IMG/VR virus record: IMGVR_UViG_3300023179_000538
Location: 1 to 22,886 of that record
Length of the DNA stretch: 22,886 nt
Direction: 5' to 3' (one strand)
From: a virus
The notes under the pieces were generated by a model. The model had not been told where the DNA came from. It did no database searches and saw nothing but the letters and a program-made list of their open reading frames with translations. The position numbers were made by a program, and so were the translations under genes. This document shows positions 1 to 7,805 of this stretch, piece after piece. Within the stretch, counting starts at the first letter, position 1. Each line of letters begins with the position of its first letter.

Positions 1-465
1 CACGCTCTCCAAGCTGAAATCGTGGCGTTGAAGCAGCAGCTGGATCAGATCGGGCACAAGGTCATCGGCCGCGAGCAGGCCGAGCAACAGTCCCAGCTCA
101 ACCATTACGTCAAGATGATCGACGACTTTGCTGCCACGAAGGCGGACTGGTCGGAGATCGGCGCACAGACGATGGCGTTTTCCATTCGTCAGGTGCAGGC
201 CGAGAACCCCGACCTTCCCCCGCAGGACGTGATCCAGCAGGCCTATGACCGCGCCAGGTGGGCAAACCCCGCCACGCGGCAGAAGCTGTTGGCTGAGCAG
301 CAGGCGGAAGCCGAAGCCAAGCGCCTGGATGCGGCCAAGAAAGCCGCCAGCCAAGCCAGACGGGCCGGCGCGATTAACGTCAACGGAAGCACGATGCCGG
401 CGGCTGCGCGCGCGTCACTTGATGACGATCTGCGCGCGATCTGGCGGCGCAACCACGCAAACTAA
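1..465 (+). CDS. Scaffolding-like protein, 3' part (5' end outside window)
   Basis: The frame is open from base 1, so this is the C-terminal 154 residues of a longer gene; the GTG at 22 is unlikely to be the true start. The visible part is highly charged and helical, with a short coiled coil at its start (LKQQLDQIGHKV), a middle segment containing ENPDLPPQDVIQQAYDRA, and a Lys/Ala-rich tail ending in DDDLRAIWRRNHAN. An Ala/Gln/Lys-rich helical protein placed 12 bases before the major capsid gene is the usual position and style of a phage head scaffold, whose basic C-terminal helix binds the coat protein. The assignment rests on position and composition, since scaffolds share little sequence. 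A capsid-associated minor protein is the alternative. Confidence 0.65.
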   Translation, partial: HALQAEIVALKQQLDQIGHKVIGREQAEQQSQLNHYVKMIDDFAATKADWSEIGAQTMAFSIRQVQAENPDLPPQDVIQQAYDRARWANPATRQKLLAEQQAEAEAKRLDAAKKAASQARRAGAINVNGSTMPAAARASLDDDLRAIWRRNHAN

Positions 466-477
466 GGATAGCACCCA

Positions 478-1449
478 ATGCCATCTCCGAATGCAACCTT
501 CACCGAAATGGTCACGACGACCATGCGCAACCAGCACAAGAAGGTCGTCGACAACGTCACCCGCAACAACGGCTTGCTCACGGTCCTCAAGGAGCGTGGC
601 AACATCCAGACCGAAGGCGGCGGCTACGAGATCAGTCGGCCGCTCAGCTACGCCGAGAACGCGACGTATCAGCGTTACTCGGGCTACGATACGCTGAACA
701 TCGGCGCCTCTGATGTGCTGAGCGCCGCCAAGTACGACTGGGCGCAGTCGGCGTTGCACGTCACGGCATCGGGTCGCGAGCTGCGCATGAACAGCTCCGA
801 GGAGGCGATGATCAAGCTCGTCAAGGCGCGCACCGACGTCGCCATGGCGACGGCCGCCAACAACATGAGCGTCGACATCTACTCCGACGGCGCGCTGTCG
901 AACCAGATTGGCGGTCTGGCTCAGATCATCACAGCGGATGGCACGGGCACGGTCGGCGGCATCAATGCCAGCACCTACACGTTCTGGCGCAACAAGTTCG
1001 GCGAGATCGCGGCTGGTGGTGGCTCGGCGATCACGTTCGCCAACCTGAAGTCGGCCATGAACACGCAGTGGCTGTCGCAGACGCGCGGCAACGACAAGCC
1101 TGACTTGATCGTGTTTTCGCACGATCTGTACTCGATCTACGAGGGCGGCCTGCAGGACCTGCAGCGCTACAGCGATTCCAAGATGGCGTCGGCCGGATTT
1201 GAGGCGCTGAAATACAAGACGTCGTCGGTGATTTTCGACGATAACACGAACTACGGCACCACGGCTGAACTCGGCTACTTCCTCAACACCAACTACCTCT
1301 ATCTCATCGAGCACGAGGACGCGAAGTGGACGGAAGACGACGAGAAGGTGCCGACCAACCAGGACGCCGTTCTGGTGCCCATCTACTGGATGGGCCAGAT
1401 GGTGTGCACGAACCGGTCCCTGCAGGGCCGCATCCACGACCTGACGTAA
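478..1449 (+). CDS. Major capsid protein (probable HK97 fold)
   Basis: 323 residues, preceded by AAGGAT eight bases before the ATG. The N-terminal part (VTRNNGLLTVLKERGN, then EGGGYEISRPLSY) and the central segment RTDVAMATAANNMSVDIYSDG match the style of podovirus and siphovirus major capsid proteins: a long helix followed by a region where the subunit is tested as a homogeneous lattice former. The C-terminal part has alternating beta strands (TELGYFLNTNYLYLIEH) and ends with a conserved-looking VPIYWMGQMVCTNRSLQG segment. It follows the scaffold-like gene and precedes a decoration-like gene, as expected. No cleavage site is obvious, so maturation may be without proteolysis. The fold name is inferred from family style, not from a search. 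Confidence 0.85.
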   Translation: MPSPNATFTEMVTTTMRNQHKKVVDNVTRNNGLLTVLKERGNIQTEGGGYEISRPLSYAENATYQRYSGYDTLNIGASDVLSAAKYDWAQSALHVTASGRELRMNSSEEAMIKLVKARTDVAMATAANNMSVDIYSDGALSNQIGGLAQIITADGTGTVGGINASTYTFWRNKFGEIAAGGGSAITFANLKSAMNTQWLSQTRGNDKPDLIVFSHDLYSIYEGGLQDLQRYSDSKMASAGFEALKYKTSSVIFDDNTNYGTTAELGYFLNTNYLYLIEHEDAKWTEDDEKVPTNQDAVLVPIYWMGQMVCTNRSLQGRIHDLT

Positions 1450-1467
1450 TCACGGAGATCACAGCTC

Positions 1468-1950
1468 ATGACCAGTGCAACCACGGGGTGGCACCTCACC
1501 AATCCGTTCTCGTCCACTACGGACGGGCGGATGTTTGGCCTCGGTGACGTCATCACCGACCACAACGGCAAGACGTACATCTTCGTCAGGGCCACGGCGG
1601 CAATCGCGCAGTTCGACGTCATCACGTTCGACGAGACGCACTCGGGCGTCGTGGCGCCGCTGTCGCTGTCCAACGATGCTCGCGGCGACCGTGCCGCGGT
1701 TGCGCCCTTCGCATTCGCGTCAGGCGAATATGGATGGGTGCAAATTTACGGTGCCTGCACCATGAACGTGCTGGCATCGTGCGCGGCCAACGTGCGCCTC
1801 AACACCACGGGCACTGCCGGGTCTCTGGATGACGATGGCACCACCGGCGCGATGCAGGTCGAGGGTATCTTTCTCACCACGGCGCGCGGCGGCACCAACG
1901 GCTCGGCCGCCGGCATCCTGAACTGGCCCATCATCAGCGTGACGCTCTAA
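1468..1950 (+). CDS. Putative capsid decoration / cement protein
   Basis: 160 residues with GGAGA upstream of the ATG. The protein is rich in Gly, Thr, Ala and small beta strands (GDVITDHNGKTYIFVRATAA, then FDVITFDE and FASGEYGWVQIYG) and has no long helix. This pattern, and the place directly after the major capsid gene, resemble small beta-barrel capsid cement proteins such as the DUF2190-like group, which bind the outside of the shell and stabilise it. I do not recognise a diagnostic motif, so the role is inferred from position and composition. A stem-loop follows the stop codon and may separate expression of these abundant shell proteins from the genes after them. Confidence 0.55.
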   Translation: MTSATTGWHLTNPFSSTTDGRMFGLGDVITDHNGKTYIFVRATAAIAQFDVITFDETHSGVVAPLSLSNDARGDRAAVAPFAFASGEYGWVQIYGACTMNVLASCAANVRLNTTGTAGSLDDDGTTGAMQVEGIFLTTARGGTNGSAAGILNWPIISVTL

Positions 1951-1959
1951 CCGAGGCAA

Positions 1960-1986
1960 TGGGGCGGGGGATTGGCTCCCGCCCCA
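1960..1986 (+). terminator. GC-rich stem-loop after the capsid/decoration genes
   Basis: TGGGGCGGG (1960-1968) pairs perfectly with CCCGCCCCA (1978-1986) across a 9-base loop. It sits in the 53-base gap between the decoration gene and the next gene. No run of T follows, so it is not a classical intrinsic terminator. It could be a partial terminator, an RNase-processing barrier protecting the 3' end of the capsid mRNA, or an attenuator lowering expression of later genes. Confidence 0.55.
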
Positions 1987-2003
1987 ACCTTTGAGGACAT
2001 CAG

Positions 2004-2645
2004 ATGTCGGCGAAGATCAACATCCGCATCATCAAGTTTTGGACCGCATACCCCAAGCGGCCGGACGGGACGATTCTGCCCGTCGACATGGTTGAATACT
2101 GTGCGCCCGGCATGGCGCAGCGCGCAACCGTAGTGGCTCGGGTGTCGGAGCTGTCGCGCGTGCGCGCGGACGTCAGCAGCGAGGACATCGCCGGCCAGAT
2201 GGCGCGCGACCGCTGGGATGCAATCAAAACGGCGTACGAGCGCTGGAAAAGCGGCCAGGAGATGCCGACCACCGGAACGCCGCTGGCGGCATGGCCTGGC
2301 ATTACGCCCGAGCAAGCGGAGGTTTTGCGCAACTTCGGGCTCAAGAGTGTCGAGGACATCGCGCAGAGCGCGGACAGCGTCGTGGATCGCGTGCCGCTGC
2401 CCGGCAGCCGCATGATCAAGGAAAATGCCGTGCGGTTCCTGGCTGCGCGCGATCAATCCGCCATGGCAGCCGAGATGGCCAAGCGCGACGCCGAGGTGGA
2501 AGACCTGCGAAGCCAGCTCGAGGAAATGCGCCAGATCGTGCTCGCGCAGAGCGCCAAGGATACCGACGATTTGGAGCCGGACGGCTCCGAGCGCCCCAAG
2601 CGCCGCGGACGCCCGCCCAAGGCTGAGACGGAGGCGGCTGCGTGA
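2004..2645 (+). CDS. Phage protein with HhH-like segment, coiled coil and C-terminal AT-hook
   Basis: 213 residues; GAGGA six bases before the ATG supports the start. Three parts can be seen. Residues about 97-125 (PGITPEQAEVLRNFGLKSVE) resemble a helix-hairpin-helix, a non-specific DNA-binding unit. Residues 150-182 form a charged coiled coil (AEVEDLRSQLEEMRQIVL). The basic tail at 198-206 (PKRRGRPPK) has the GRP core of an AT-hook, which binds the minor groove. The gene lies between the shell proteins and the adaptor, so it may be a head-completion or packaging-related protein that touches DNA at the portal vertex. I do not recognise a named family; the DNA-binding idea comes from motifs only. 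Confidence 0.6.
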   Translation: MSAKINIRIIKFWTAYPKRPDGTILPVDMVEYCAPGMAQRATVVARVSELSRVRADVSSEDIAGQMARDRWDAIKTAYERWKSGQEMPTTGTPLAAWPGITPEQAEVLRNFGLKSVEDIAQSADSVVDRVPLPGSRMIKENAVRFLAARDQSAMAAEMAKRDAEVEDLRSQLEEMRQIVLAQSAKDTDDLEPDGSERPKRRGRPPKAETEAAA

Positions 2646-3349
2646 GCCTGCTGACCATCTGCCAGAACGCAGCCAAGCGGTTGGGCGTCCCGGTTCCGAC
2701 GCTGGTTGTCGGCTCGTCCGACACGACCGTTCTGCAGATGCTCGGCCTTGCCCAGCAGGAAGGCAAGGAGCTGGCCAACCGCCATCCTTGGCAGCGGCTG
2801 GTGAAGGAAAAGACCTTCACCGCCACGGCCACCGCTGTGCAGTCGGGCGCAATTCCTGACGACTTCGATCGCATGGTCAATGGCTCATTCTGGAACCGCA
2901 CGCGCGACAACTACATCACGGGGCCGATTTCGTCGCAGGACTGGCAGGCGATCCAGGCGACCGTGGCGCCGAACGTGGTCGAGGCGTTCCGCATCCGCGG
3001 CAACGACATGCTCATCACACCGACGCCAAAGGCTGGCGACCTTTATGCGTACGAGTACGTGTCGCTGTATTGGGCTGGCACGGCCGCCGGCTCCGGCGCA
3101 ACACAGGAGGAGTTCAACGCGGATACCGATATATCCGTGCTGAGCGAGGAGGTGATGACGCTCGGTCTGGTGTGGCGGTTTCAGCGGGCCAAGGGGTTTG
3201 ACTATTCGGAGGCGTTCCGTAGCTACGAGCTGGCCGTCAAGCGGCGCGTCGATCGCGATGGGGCCGCGCCCACCATCATGATGGGCGGACCCGCTGATCT
3301 GCGCCGGGCGCCGCGGGCTCTACCCCCTGACGGCAACTGGGATCTTTGA
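2642..3349 (+). CDS. Head-tail adaptor protein (SU10/T7 gp11-type)
   Basis: 235 residues. The GTG start overlaps the stop of the previous gene (GTGA), which implies translational coupling. The N-terminal helical part (LTICQNAAKRLGVP) and the segment QEGKELANRHPWQRLVKEKTF, with its HPWQRL motif, are typical of podovirus adaptor proteins that form a twelve-fold ring under the portal and carry the tail nozzle. The middle has beta-rich FRIRGNDMLITPTP and YAYEYVSLYW segments, followed by a C-terminal helix (SYELAVKRRVDRDG). The place directly before the nozzle gene agrees. A P22 gp4-type head-completion role is an equivalent description. Confidence 0.78.
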   Translation: MSLLTICQNAAKRLGVPVPTLVVGSSDTTVLQMLGLAQQEGKELANRHPWQRLVKEKTFTATATAVQSGAIPDDFDRMVNGSFWNRTRDNYITGPISSQDWQAIQATVAPNVVEAFRIRGNDMLITPTPKAGDLYAYEYVSLYWAGTAAGSGATQEEFNADTDISVLSEEVMTLGLVWRFQRAKGFDYSEAFRSYELAVKRRVDRDGAAPTIMMGGPADLRRAPRALPPDGNWDL

Positions 3350-4980
3350 TGCTCCAGCCGTTTCGGCCCAACCCCAAGCAGAAGGCTGTGGTTCGCCCGG
3401 CCATCGTGCCGGCGCCGGTCGAGGGCTACGACGCATCGTCCGCGCTCGCGGCTATGAGCGTCAAGCGCGCGGTGCAGCTGAAAAACTGGTTTCCGCAGCC
3501 GGGCTACGTCGAGGTGAGGCGCGGCTATCGGTATCACTCGTGGGACATCGAGTCCGACACGACGCCCGTTGAAAGCGTCATGATCTGGCAGGGACCTGCG
3601 TCGTCCAAGATGTTTGCGGCTGGCGGCGGCAAGATTTGGGACGTCACGGCAAGCGCGGCGGCAACGTCGGCCGTGACGAGCCTCAATGGCAACCGCTGGC
3701 AGTGGGTCAACATGACGACCGCGGCCGGCGCGTTCCTGTTCATCGTGAACGGCACGGACGCGCCGCGGCACTACAACGGAACGAGTTGGGCAACGCCGTC
3801 CATCACGGGCATCACGGCCTCCGACGTGATCCATGTGAACGTGCACAAAAAGCGGTTGTGGTTCACGCTCAAGGACTCGACGAAGGCGGCGTATCTGGCG
3901 ACTGACGCAGTGGCCGGCGCAGCGACCGAGTTCAATCTTGGCGCTAACTTTAAGAAGGGCGGCCACCTCGTCGGCATGGCCACATGGACGCGTGACGGCG
4001 GATCGGGCTCGGATGACTACGCGGTGTTTTTATCCTCGCGTGGACAGGTGGCGGTGTACCAGGGGACAGATCCTGCCAGCACTACCACGTGGGGCTTGGT
4101 TGGCGTGTTCGATGTGCCAACCCCGATCGGTCGGCGGTGCTTCCACACCTACGGCGCAGACGTCCTGCTGGTCACGCTCGAGGGCGTGTTCCCGCTATCG
4201 CAGATCTTGAGCCTCGACAGCTCGCAAGCTGGTCGCCGGGCGATCACGGAGAACATCTCAAACGCGATCAACGAGGCGGCGCGCCTGTACGGGGCACTGT
4301 TCGGCTGGGAACTGTGCACATACGCCAAAGGCACGCGGCTGATCCTGAACGTGCCCACAGCGGAGACCGTGTCGGCCAAGCAGTATGTCATGAACACGCT
4401 TACAGGTGCGTGGTGCGAGTTCGATGCACACAACGCCAACGCATGGGTCGTGTTCAACGATAACCTGTACTTTGCCGGCTCGGCGGATGGATGCGTGTAC
4501 CGCGCAGACACAGGCTCGGCCGACATCGACAGGCCGATCACGGCGATCGGGCAGACAGCCTACCAGCCGTTCGGGAATGCCGGCACGAACAAACGTTTCT
4601 CAATGCTGCAGAGCCTGACGACGGCAAGCGGCTCGCTTCGGCCCCGCCTTGGCATGAGCACCGATTTCTCCGAGACGTCGGTTCTGTCGGTTCAGTCGAG
4701 CAACTCAGCCGCCAGCGTCACGGCGTCATGGGACGGCGCGGTGTGGGATCAGTCGACGTGGCCAAACGAGGGCAGCCAGGTCAACGACTGGATCAGCACG
4801 CCCGCGATTGGTCGGTTTGGCTCGATCAAGTTTTACGCGCAGACCGGCATTCTGTCGGGTGGTTCGGCGTGGGGCGTGAGCTTGTGGGGCTCAAGCCTGT
4901 GGGGCTCGCAAGGCGCCAGTGATCAGACGCTACGCATCAACGGGTTTGTCGTGCTGGCTGAGCCGGGCGGCTACCTGTGA
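3349..4980 (+). CDS. Tail nozzle / DNA-stabilisation protein (T7 gp12 or P22 gp10-like)
   Basis: 543 residues from the ATG at 3349, which overlaps the previous stop (TGATG); a TTG three bases earlier is in frame but less likely. The early segment RAVQLKNWFPQPGYVEVRRG is the typical opening of podovirus nozzle and gp10 proteins, with an NW(F/Y)P then a GY..RRG. The rest is a long series of beta strands of propeller style (MFAAGGGKIWDV, YAVFLSSRGQVAVYQG, VWDQSTWPNEG). Near the C-terminus, about residues 504-518, is a Trp-Gly repeat (WGVSLWGSSLWGS). In related phages six copies extend the tail below the adaptor and hold the packaged DNA. The next gene starts inside its stop codon. Confidence 0.8.
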   Translation: MLQPFRPNPKQKAVVRPAIVPAPVEGYDASSALAAMSVKRAVQLKNWFPQPGYVEVRRGYRYHSWDIESDTTPVESVMIWQGPASSKMFAAGGGKIWDVTASAAATSAVTSLNGNRWQWVNMTTAAGAFLFIVNGTDAPRHYNGTSWATPSITGITASDVIHVNVHKKRLWFTLKDSTKAAYLATDAVAGAATEFNLGANFKKGGHLVGMATWTRDGGSGSDDYAVFLSSRGQVAVYQGTDPASTTTWGLVGVFDVPTPIGRRCFHTYGADVLLVTLEGVFPLSQILSLDSSQAGRRAITENISNAINEAARLYGALFGWELCTYAKGTRLILNVPTAETVSAKQYVMNTLTGAWCEFDAHNANAWVVFNDNLYFAGSADGCVYRADTGSADIDRPITAIGQTAYQPFGNAGTNKRFSMLQSLTTASGSLRPRLGMSTDFSETSVLSVQSSNSAASVTASWDGAVWDQSTWPNEGSQVNDWISTPAIGRFGSIKFYAQTGILSGGSAWGVSLWGSSLWGSQGASDQTLRINGFVVLAEPGGYL

Positions 4981-5426
4981 AGGTGCTGCGCGGGCATGAC
5001 CGGACGGTGGCGCAGTGGGTTGAAGCAAGGATGGACGGCCGCTGTGTGTTTCCGCACGCGGCGCTCGGCATCATTGATGACAATGGCGTGCTGCGGGGCG
5101 GTTTTGTGCTCGCGTTCCACACGCCGACGACGGCGGACCTCACGCTCTATGCGCCGCTCGCGCTGACTCACGGTGTGATGCGAGGGTTCTTTCGCTGGTG
5201 CTTTCTCGAGTGTGGCGTGCGGCGGCTTCAGATCGCGACGACGCGCAGCAACAAGACGATCAAGCGTGGTGCCCCGAAGATGGGGTTCAAGTTTGATGGC
5301 GTGGCAAAGGATTACTACGACGTGGGCGTCGACGCGTTGAGGTACGCCATGATGGCAGACGACTGCAGGTGGATCAGGGCTCATGGGATCACTTTTCAGA
5401 CAGCCGAAGCCGCCCGCGCCGCTTGA
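4977..5426 (+). CDS. GNAT-fold virion-module protein (T7 gp13-position)
   Basis: 149 residues; the GTG start overlaps the previous stop (GTGA). The core follows the GNAT acyltransferase pattern: LGIIDDNGVLRGGFVLAFH (strands 2-3), a helix LTHGVMRGFFRWCFLECGVR, then a strand and the typical late motif TTRSNKTIKRGAPKMGFKFD with GVAKDYY. The usual acetyl-CoA pyrophosphate loop (Q/R-x-x-G-x-G/A) is not visible; the matching place reads APLALTHGVMRG. Enzyme activity is therefore doubtful, and a structural or ejection role is more likely. GNAT-like proteins occupy this position, between nozzle and internal virion genes, in many T7-type virion modules. Its 3' end overlaps the next gene by 44 bases. 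Confidence 0.7.
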   Translation: MKVLRGHDRTVAQWVEARMDGRCVFPHAALGIIDDNGVLRGGFVLAFHTPTTADLTLYAPLALTHGVMRGFFRWCFLECGVRRLQIATTRSNKTIKRGAPKMGFKFDGVAKDYYDVGVDALRYAMMADDCRWIRAHGITFQTAEAARAA

Positions 5427-6324
5427 CGTGGGCTCGGTGTCGCAGCAGGCGCGCACGCAGAACACAGGCAATGCGTTTCAGCAGGCTGCGTTCAACCGCG
5501 TCAATCAATCGGACCCGTTCGGCAACCGGCTCGATTATCAGCAGACTGGGACCGACGCGCAGGGCAATCCGATCTTCTCTGCCAACCAGACGCTGGGCCA
5601 GATGGGTCAGGACTATGCGTCGGGGCTGTCCGGGTTGGGGCAGAAGTATTTCGACGCAGTTGACAACCGGCCGGATATGTCAAGCAACGCGGCGTTCGAT
5701 CGAGCCTACGGCTATGCCAGTGCCAACATGGAGCCGCGGTTGCAGCGGGCTGAGGATGCCGCCCGCAATCGGCTCGCTAATCAAGGTTTTGATCCGCAGT
5801 CGGAAGCCTACCGCTCTCAGATGGCGGACGTTGCGCTGCAGGCGAACGAGGCGCGAAACAACCTTGTGACCGGGCTACAGGGGCAGATGTTTAACCAGGG
5901 TCTGCAGAACCGCGCGCAGCAAATGAACGAGTATCAGCCGGGCATGCAGTTCGGCAACAAAGTGCTGACGCCGGAATACGTCAATCCGCAGGGCGTCAAC
6001 GTAGCTAACGTGGACGTGCCGGGGCTGTCGAACCTAGCCAAGAACCAGGAGTTCCAGAACTACAACGCGCAAATGCAAAACCACAGCGCCATGCTGGGCG
6101 GCTTGGCCAAAATTGCGGGCTCAGTGCTGATGGCGCCGATGACTGGCGGCACGTCGCTTGCGGGTGCAATCGGGTCGGGGATCGGGTCGGGGCTTGGCAA
6201 GATGTTCAGCGGTGGCGGTGGTGGCAATGGCCTGCCGGCGAATTACACCAACCCGTATGCGGAAGAGGGTTACAATTACAGTGCGTCGCCGGTCACCATG
6301 GGCTTTAAGGTCGGGGGCAACTGA
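5383..6324 (+). CDS. Internal virion / ejection protein (T7 gp14-position)
   Basis: 313 residues. The ATG lies 44 bases inside the previous gene and has AGGG six bases upstream. The N-terminus (MGSLFRQPKPPAP) and the Gln/Asn-rich start with NQSDPFGNRLDYQQTG match a widespread podovirus family placed between the GNAT-like protein and larger internal proteins. Residues 112-185 are helical with many Gln and Asn. Residues 238-275 form a Gly/Ala-rich hydrophobic stretch (LGGLAKIAGSVLMAP) that could insert into a membrane, consistent with a role in forming the channel for DNA entry. The C-terminus is a Gly run and a Tyr/Asn-rich tail. The role follows from family style and gene order. Confidence 0.7.
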   Translation: MGSLFRQPKPPAPLDVGSVSQQARTQNTGNAFQQAAFNRVNQSDPFGNRLDYQQTGTDAQGNPIFSANQTLGQMGQDYASGLSGLGQKYFDAVDNRPDMSSNAAFDRAYGYASANMEPRLQRAEDAARNRLANQGFDPQSEAYRSQMADVALQANEARNNLVTGLQGQMFNQGLQNRAQQMNEYQPGMQFGNKVLTPEYVNPQGVNVANVDVPGLSNLAKNQEFQNYNAQMQNHSAMLGGLAKIAGSVLMAPMTGGTSLAGAIGSGIGSGLGKMFSGGGGGNGLPANYTNPYAEEGYNYSASPVTMGFKVGGN

Positions 6325-7805
6325 TGGTGTTTAGCTACACACCCTACGCCGGCATGACGCCTGACCAAGTCCGGTCTGGCCGGCAGCAAGGCGCGATGCT
6401 TCAGCGTGCCGGCATGGACACCGATGGCATGCGCCATTGGACACAGATGCTGGGCAGCGTGCTGCAGTCAGGCGTCGGGTCCGCGTGGCAGGACCAAGCC
6501 AATCAGGGCGAGAAGGAGGGTCGAGCGTCGGCCAACATGCTGCTGGCGCAGGCGCTGCAGGGCAAGGACATCAAAGGCAACATCGGCGGCATGCTTGCAA
6601 ACCCGTGGGCCGCGGACCAGGGCGGCGCTTTGGCGGGGCGGTATCTGCAGCATCAGCTTGACCAGACGTCACCGGATGCAGCGCTGCGGCGTCAGCAGAT
6701 CGAGTTGGGCAACAAGCAGCTGCAAGAGCAAATTGAATCCCGCAAACAGATGTTCCCGCTTGAGCAGGAACGCTTGAGGCTGCAGGTCGAGGAACAGCGG
6801 CAGCGCGCCAACGATCCCTTTGAGCTTATGTTGCGCGAAAGGTTGAAGCAGGGCGCGGGTGGGACCCCGGGCCAACCGCCGGCTGCGCAGTTGCCGGCAC
6901 TACCGCCCGCGGGCGGCCCAGCAGCGTCGATGCCCGATCCAAACATTCGCCCCCAGAGCGCTCCGGTTGAGCAGCAAGCTGATCCCAATTTCATTCAGGC
7001 GCAGGCTCAGGGCGCGCCTCAGCCGATGCCCCAGGTGCCGCCGCAAACGGCTCCACAGCGCGACATGGTCGATTTGCCGGGGTACGGCAAGGTTGATGTC
7101 GATACAGCAAAAGCTCTGGCGTTCAACTACGCTCGCAAGGGCAACACGGCCGCAGCCAAGATGATCGAGGAGGCCATTGGCTCTGGCCTCGACAAGACCG
7201 CGCGCACGGAGCTGGACAAAACACGCATCAACCTCACCAACCAGCTTGGCCGCCTGAAGGAGATCGAACGGCAGTTCAATCCGAGCTTTCAGCAGGCCGG
7301 CACGCAGCTCGATATGCTGTTCAAGGCAGCATCGGAAAAAATGGGCGCGCCGCTGTCGCCCCAAAACCAGCAGGCTCTGCAGGGGTTCCATGCCTATCGG
7401 TCAGCGACCGTCGGACACTTTAACCAGATGCTCAAGGAATTGAGCGGCACGGCCGTGTCGGCGCAGGAGTTCGAGCGCATCAAGGCGCAGCTCCCAAATC
7501 CCGGCACGGGCTTTGCCAACGGCATCTTGGATGGCGACTCTCCGTCGGTGTTCCAGTCCAAGCTGGCGCAGGCGCGACGGGACGTCAGCCTTGCCATTGC
7601 TCGCGCACACTTCATGGCAGCCAACGGCTTCCGCGGCGACAAGGAGGCGATGGGTGCGGCCATGCCGCTGGATGCGGTACCGCGTGTCATCGAGCAGCGG
7701 GGGCAGATGCTGGAGCAACAGTTGCGCCAACAGTTCCCGCAGGCAAACCCAAAGGACATTCAGAACCGCGTTGATCAGCAGCTCCGACAGGAGTTCGGCA
7801 TCTGA
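6324..7805 (+). CDS. Internal virion / DNA ejection protein (T7 gp15-position)
   Basis: 493 residues; ATG within a TGATG overlap. Predicted parts: residues 1-115 Gly/Gln-rich with several helices; 118-165 a long charged coiled coil (QQIELGNKQLQEQIESRKQM, ending in EEQRQRA); about 175-246 a Pro/Gln/Ala linker; 250 to the end a helical domain (VDVDTAKALAFNYARKGNTA, then FHAYRSATVGHFNQMLKELS). Gln- and Ala-rich helical proteins of this size between two other internal proteins are typical of podovirus ejectosome components, which leave the head with the DNA and line a channel across the cell envelope. No enzymatic motif is visible. The assignment rests on order and composition. Confidence 0.65.
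   Translation: MVFSYTPYAGMTPDQVRSGRQQGAMLQRAGMDTDGMRHWTQMLGSVLQSGVGSAWQDQANQGEKEGRASANMLLAQALQGKDIKGNIGGMLANPWAADQGGALAGRYLQHQLDQTSPDAALRRQQIELGNKQLQEQIESRKQMFPLEQERLRLQVEEQRQRANDPFELMLRERLKQGAGGTPGQPPAAQLPALPPAGGPAASMPDPNIRPQSAPVEQQADPNFIQAQAQGAPQPMPQVPPQTAPQRDMVDLPGYGKVDVDTAKALAFNYARKGNTAAAKMIEEAIGSGLDKTARTELDKTRINLTNQLGRLKEIERQFNPSFQQAGTQLDMLFKAASEKMGAPLSPQNQQALQGFHAYRSATVGHFNQMLKELSGTAVSAQEFERIKAQLPNPGTGFANGILDGDSPSVFQSKLAQARRDVSLAIARAHFMAANGFRGDKEAMGAAMPLDAVPRVIEQRGQMLEQQLRQQFPQANPKDIQNRVDQQLRQEFGI

Noticed and set aside
415-1437. 340-residue minus-strand frame opposite the major capsid gene
   Set aside because: Arg/Val/Leu/His-rich shadow of a high-GC gene; the capsid frame has a clear protein signature.
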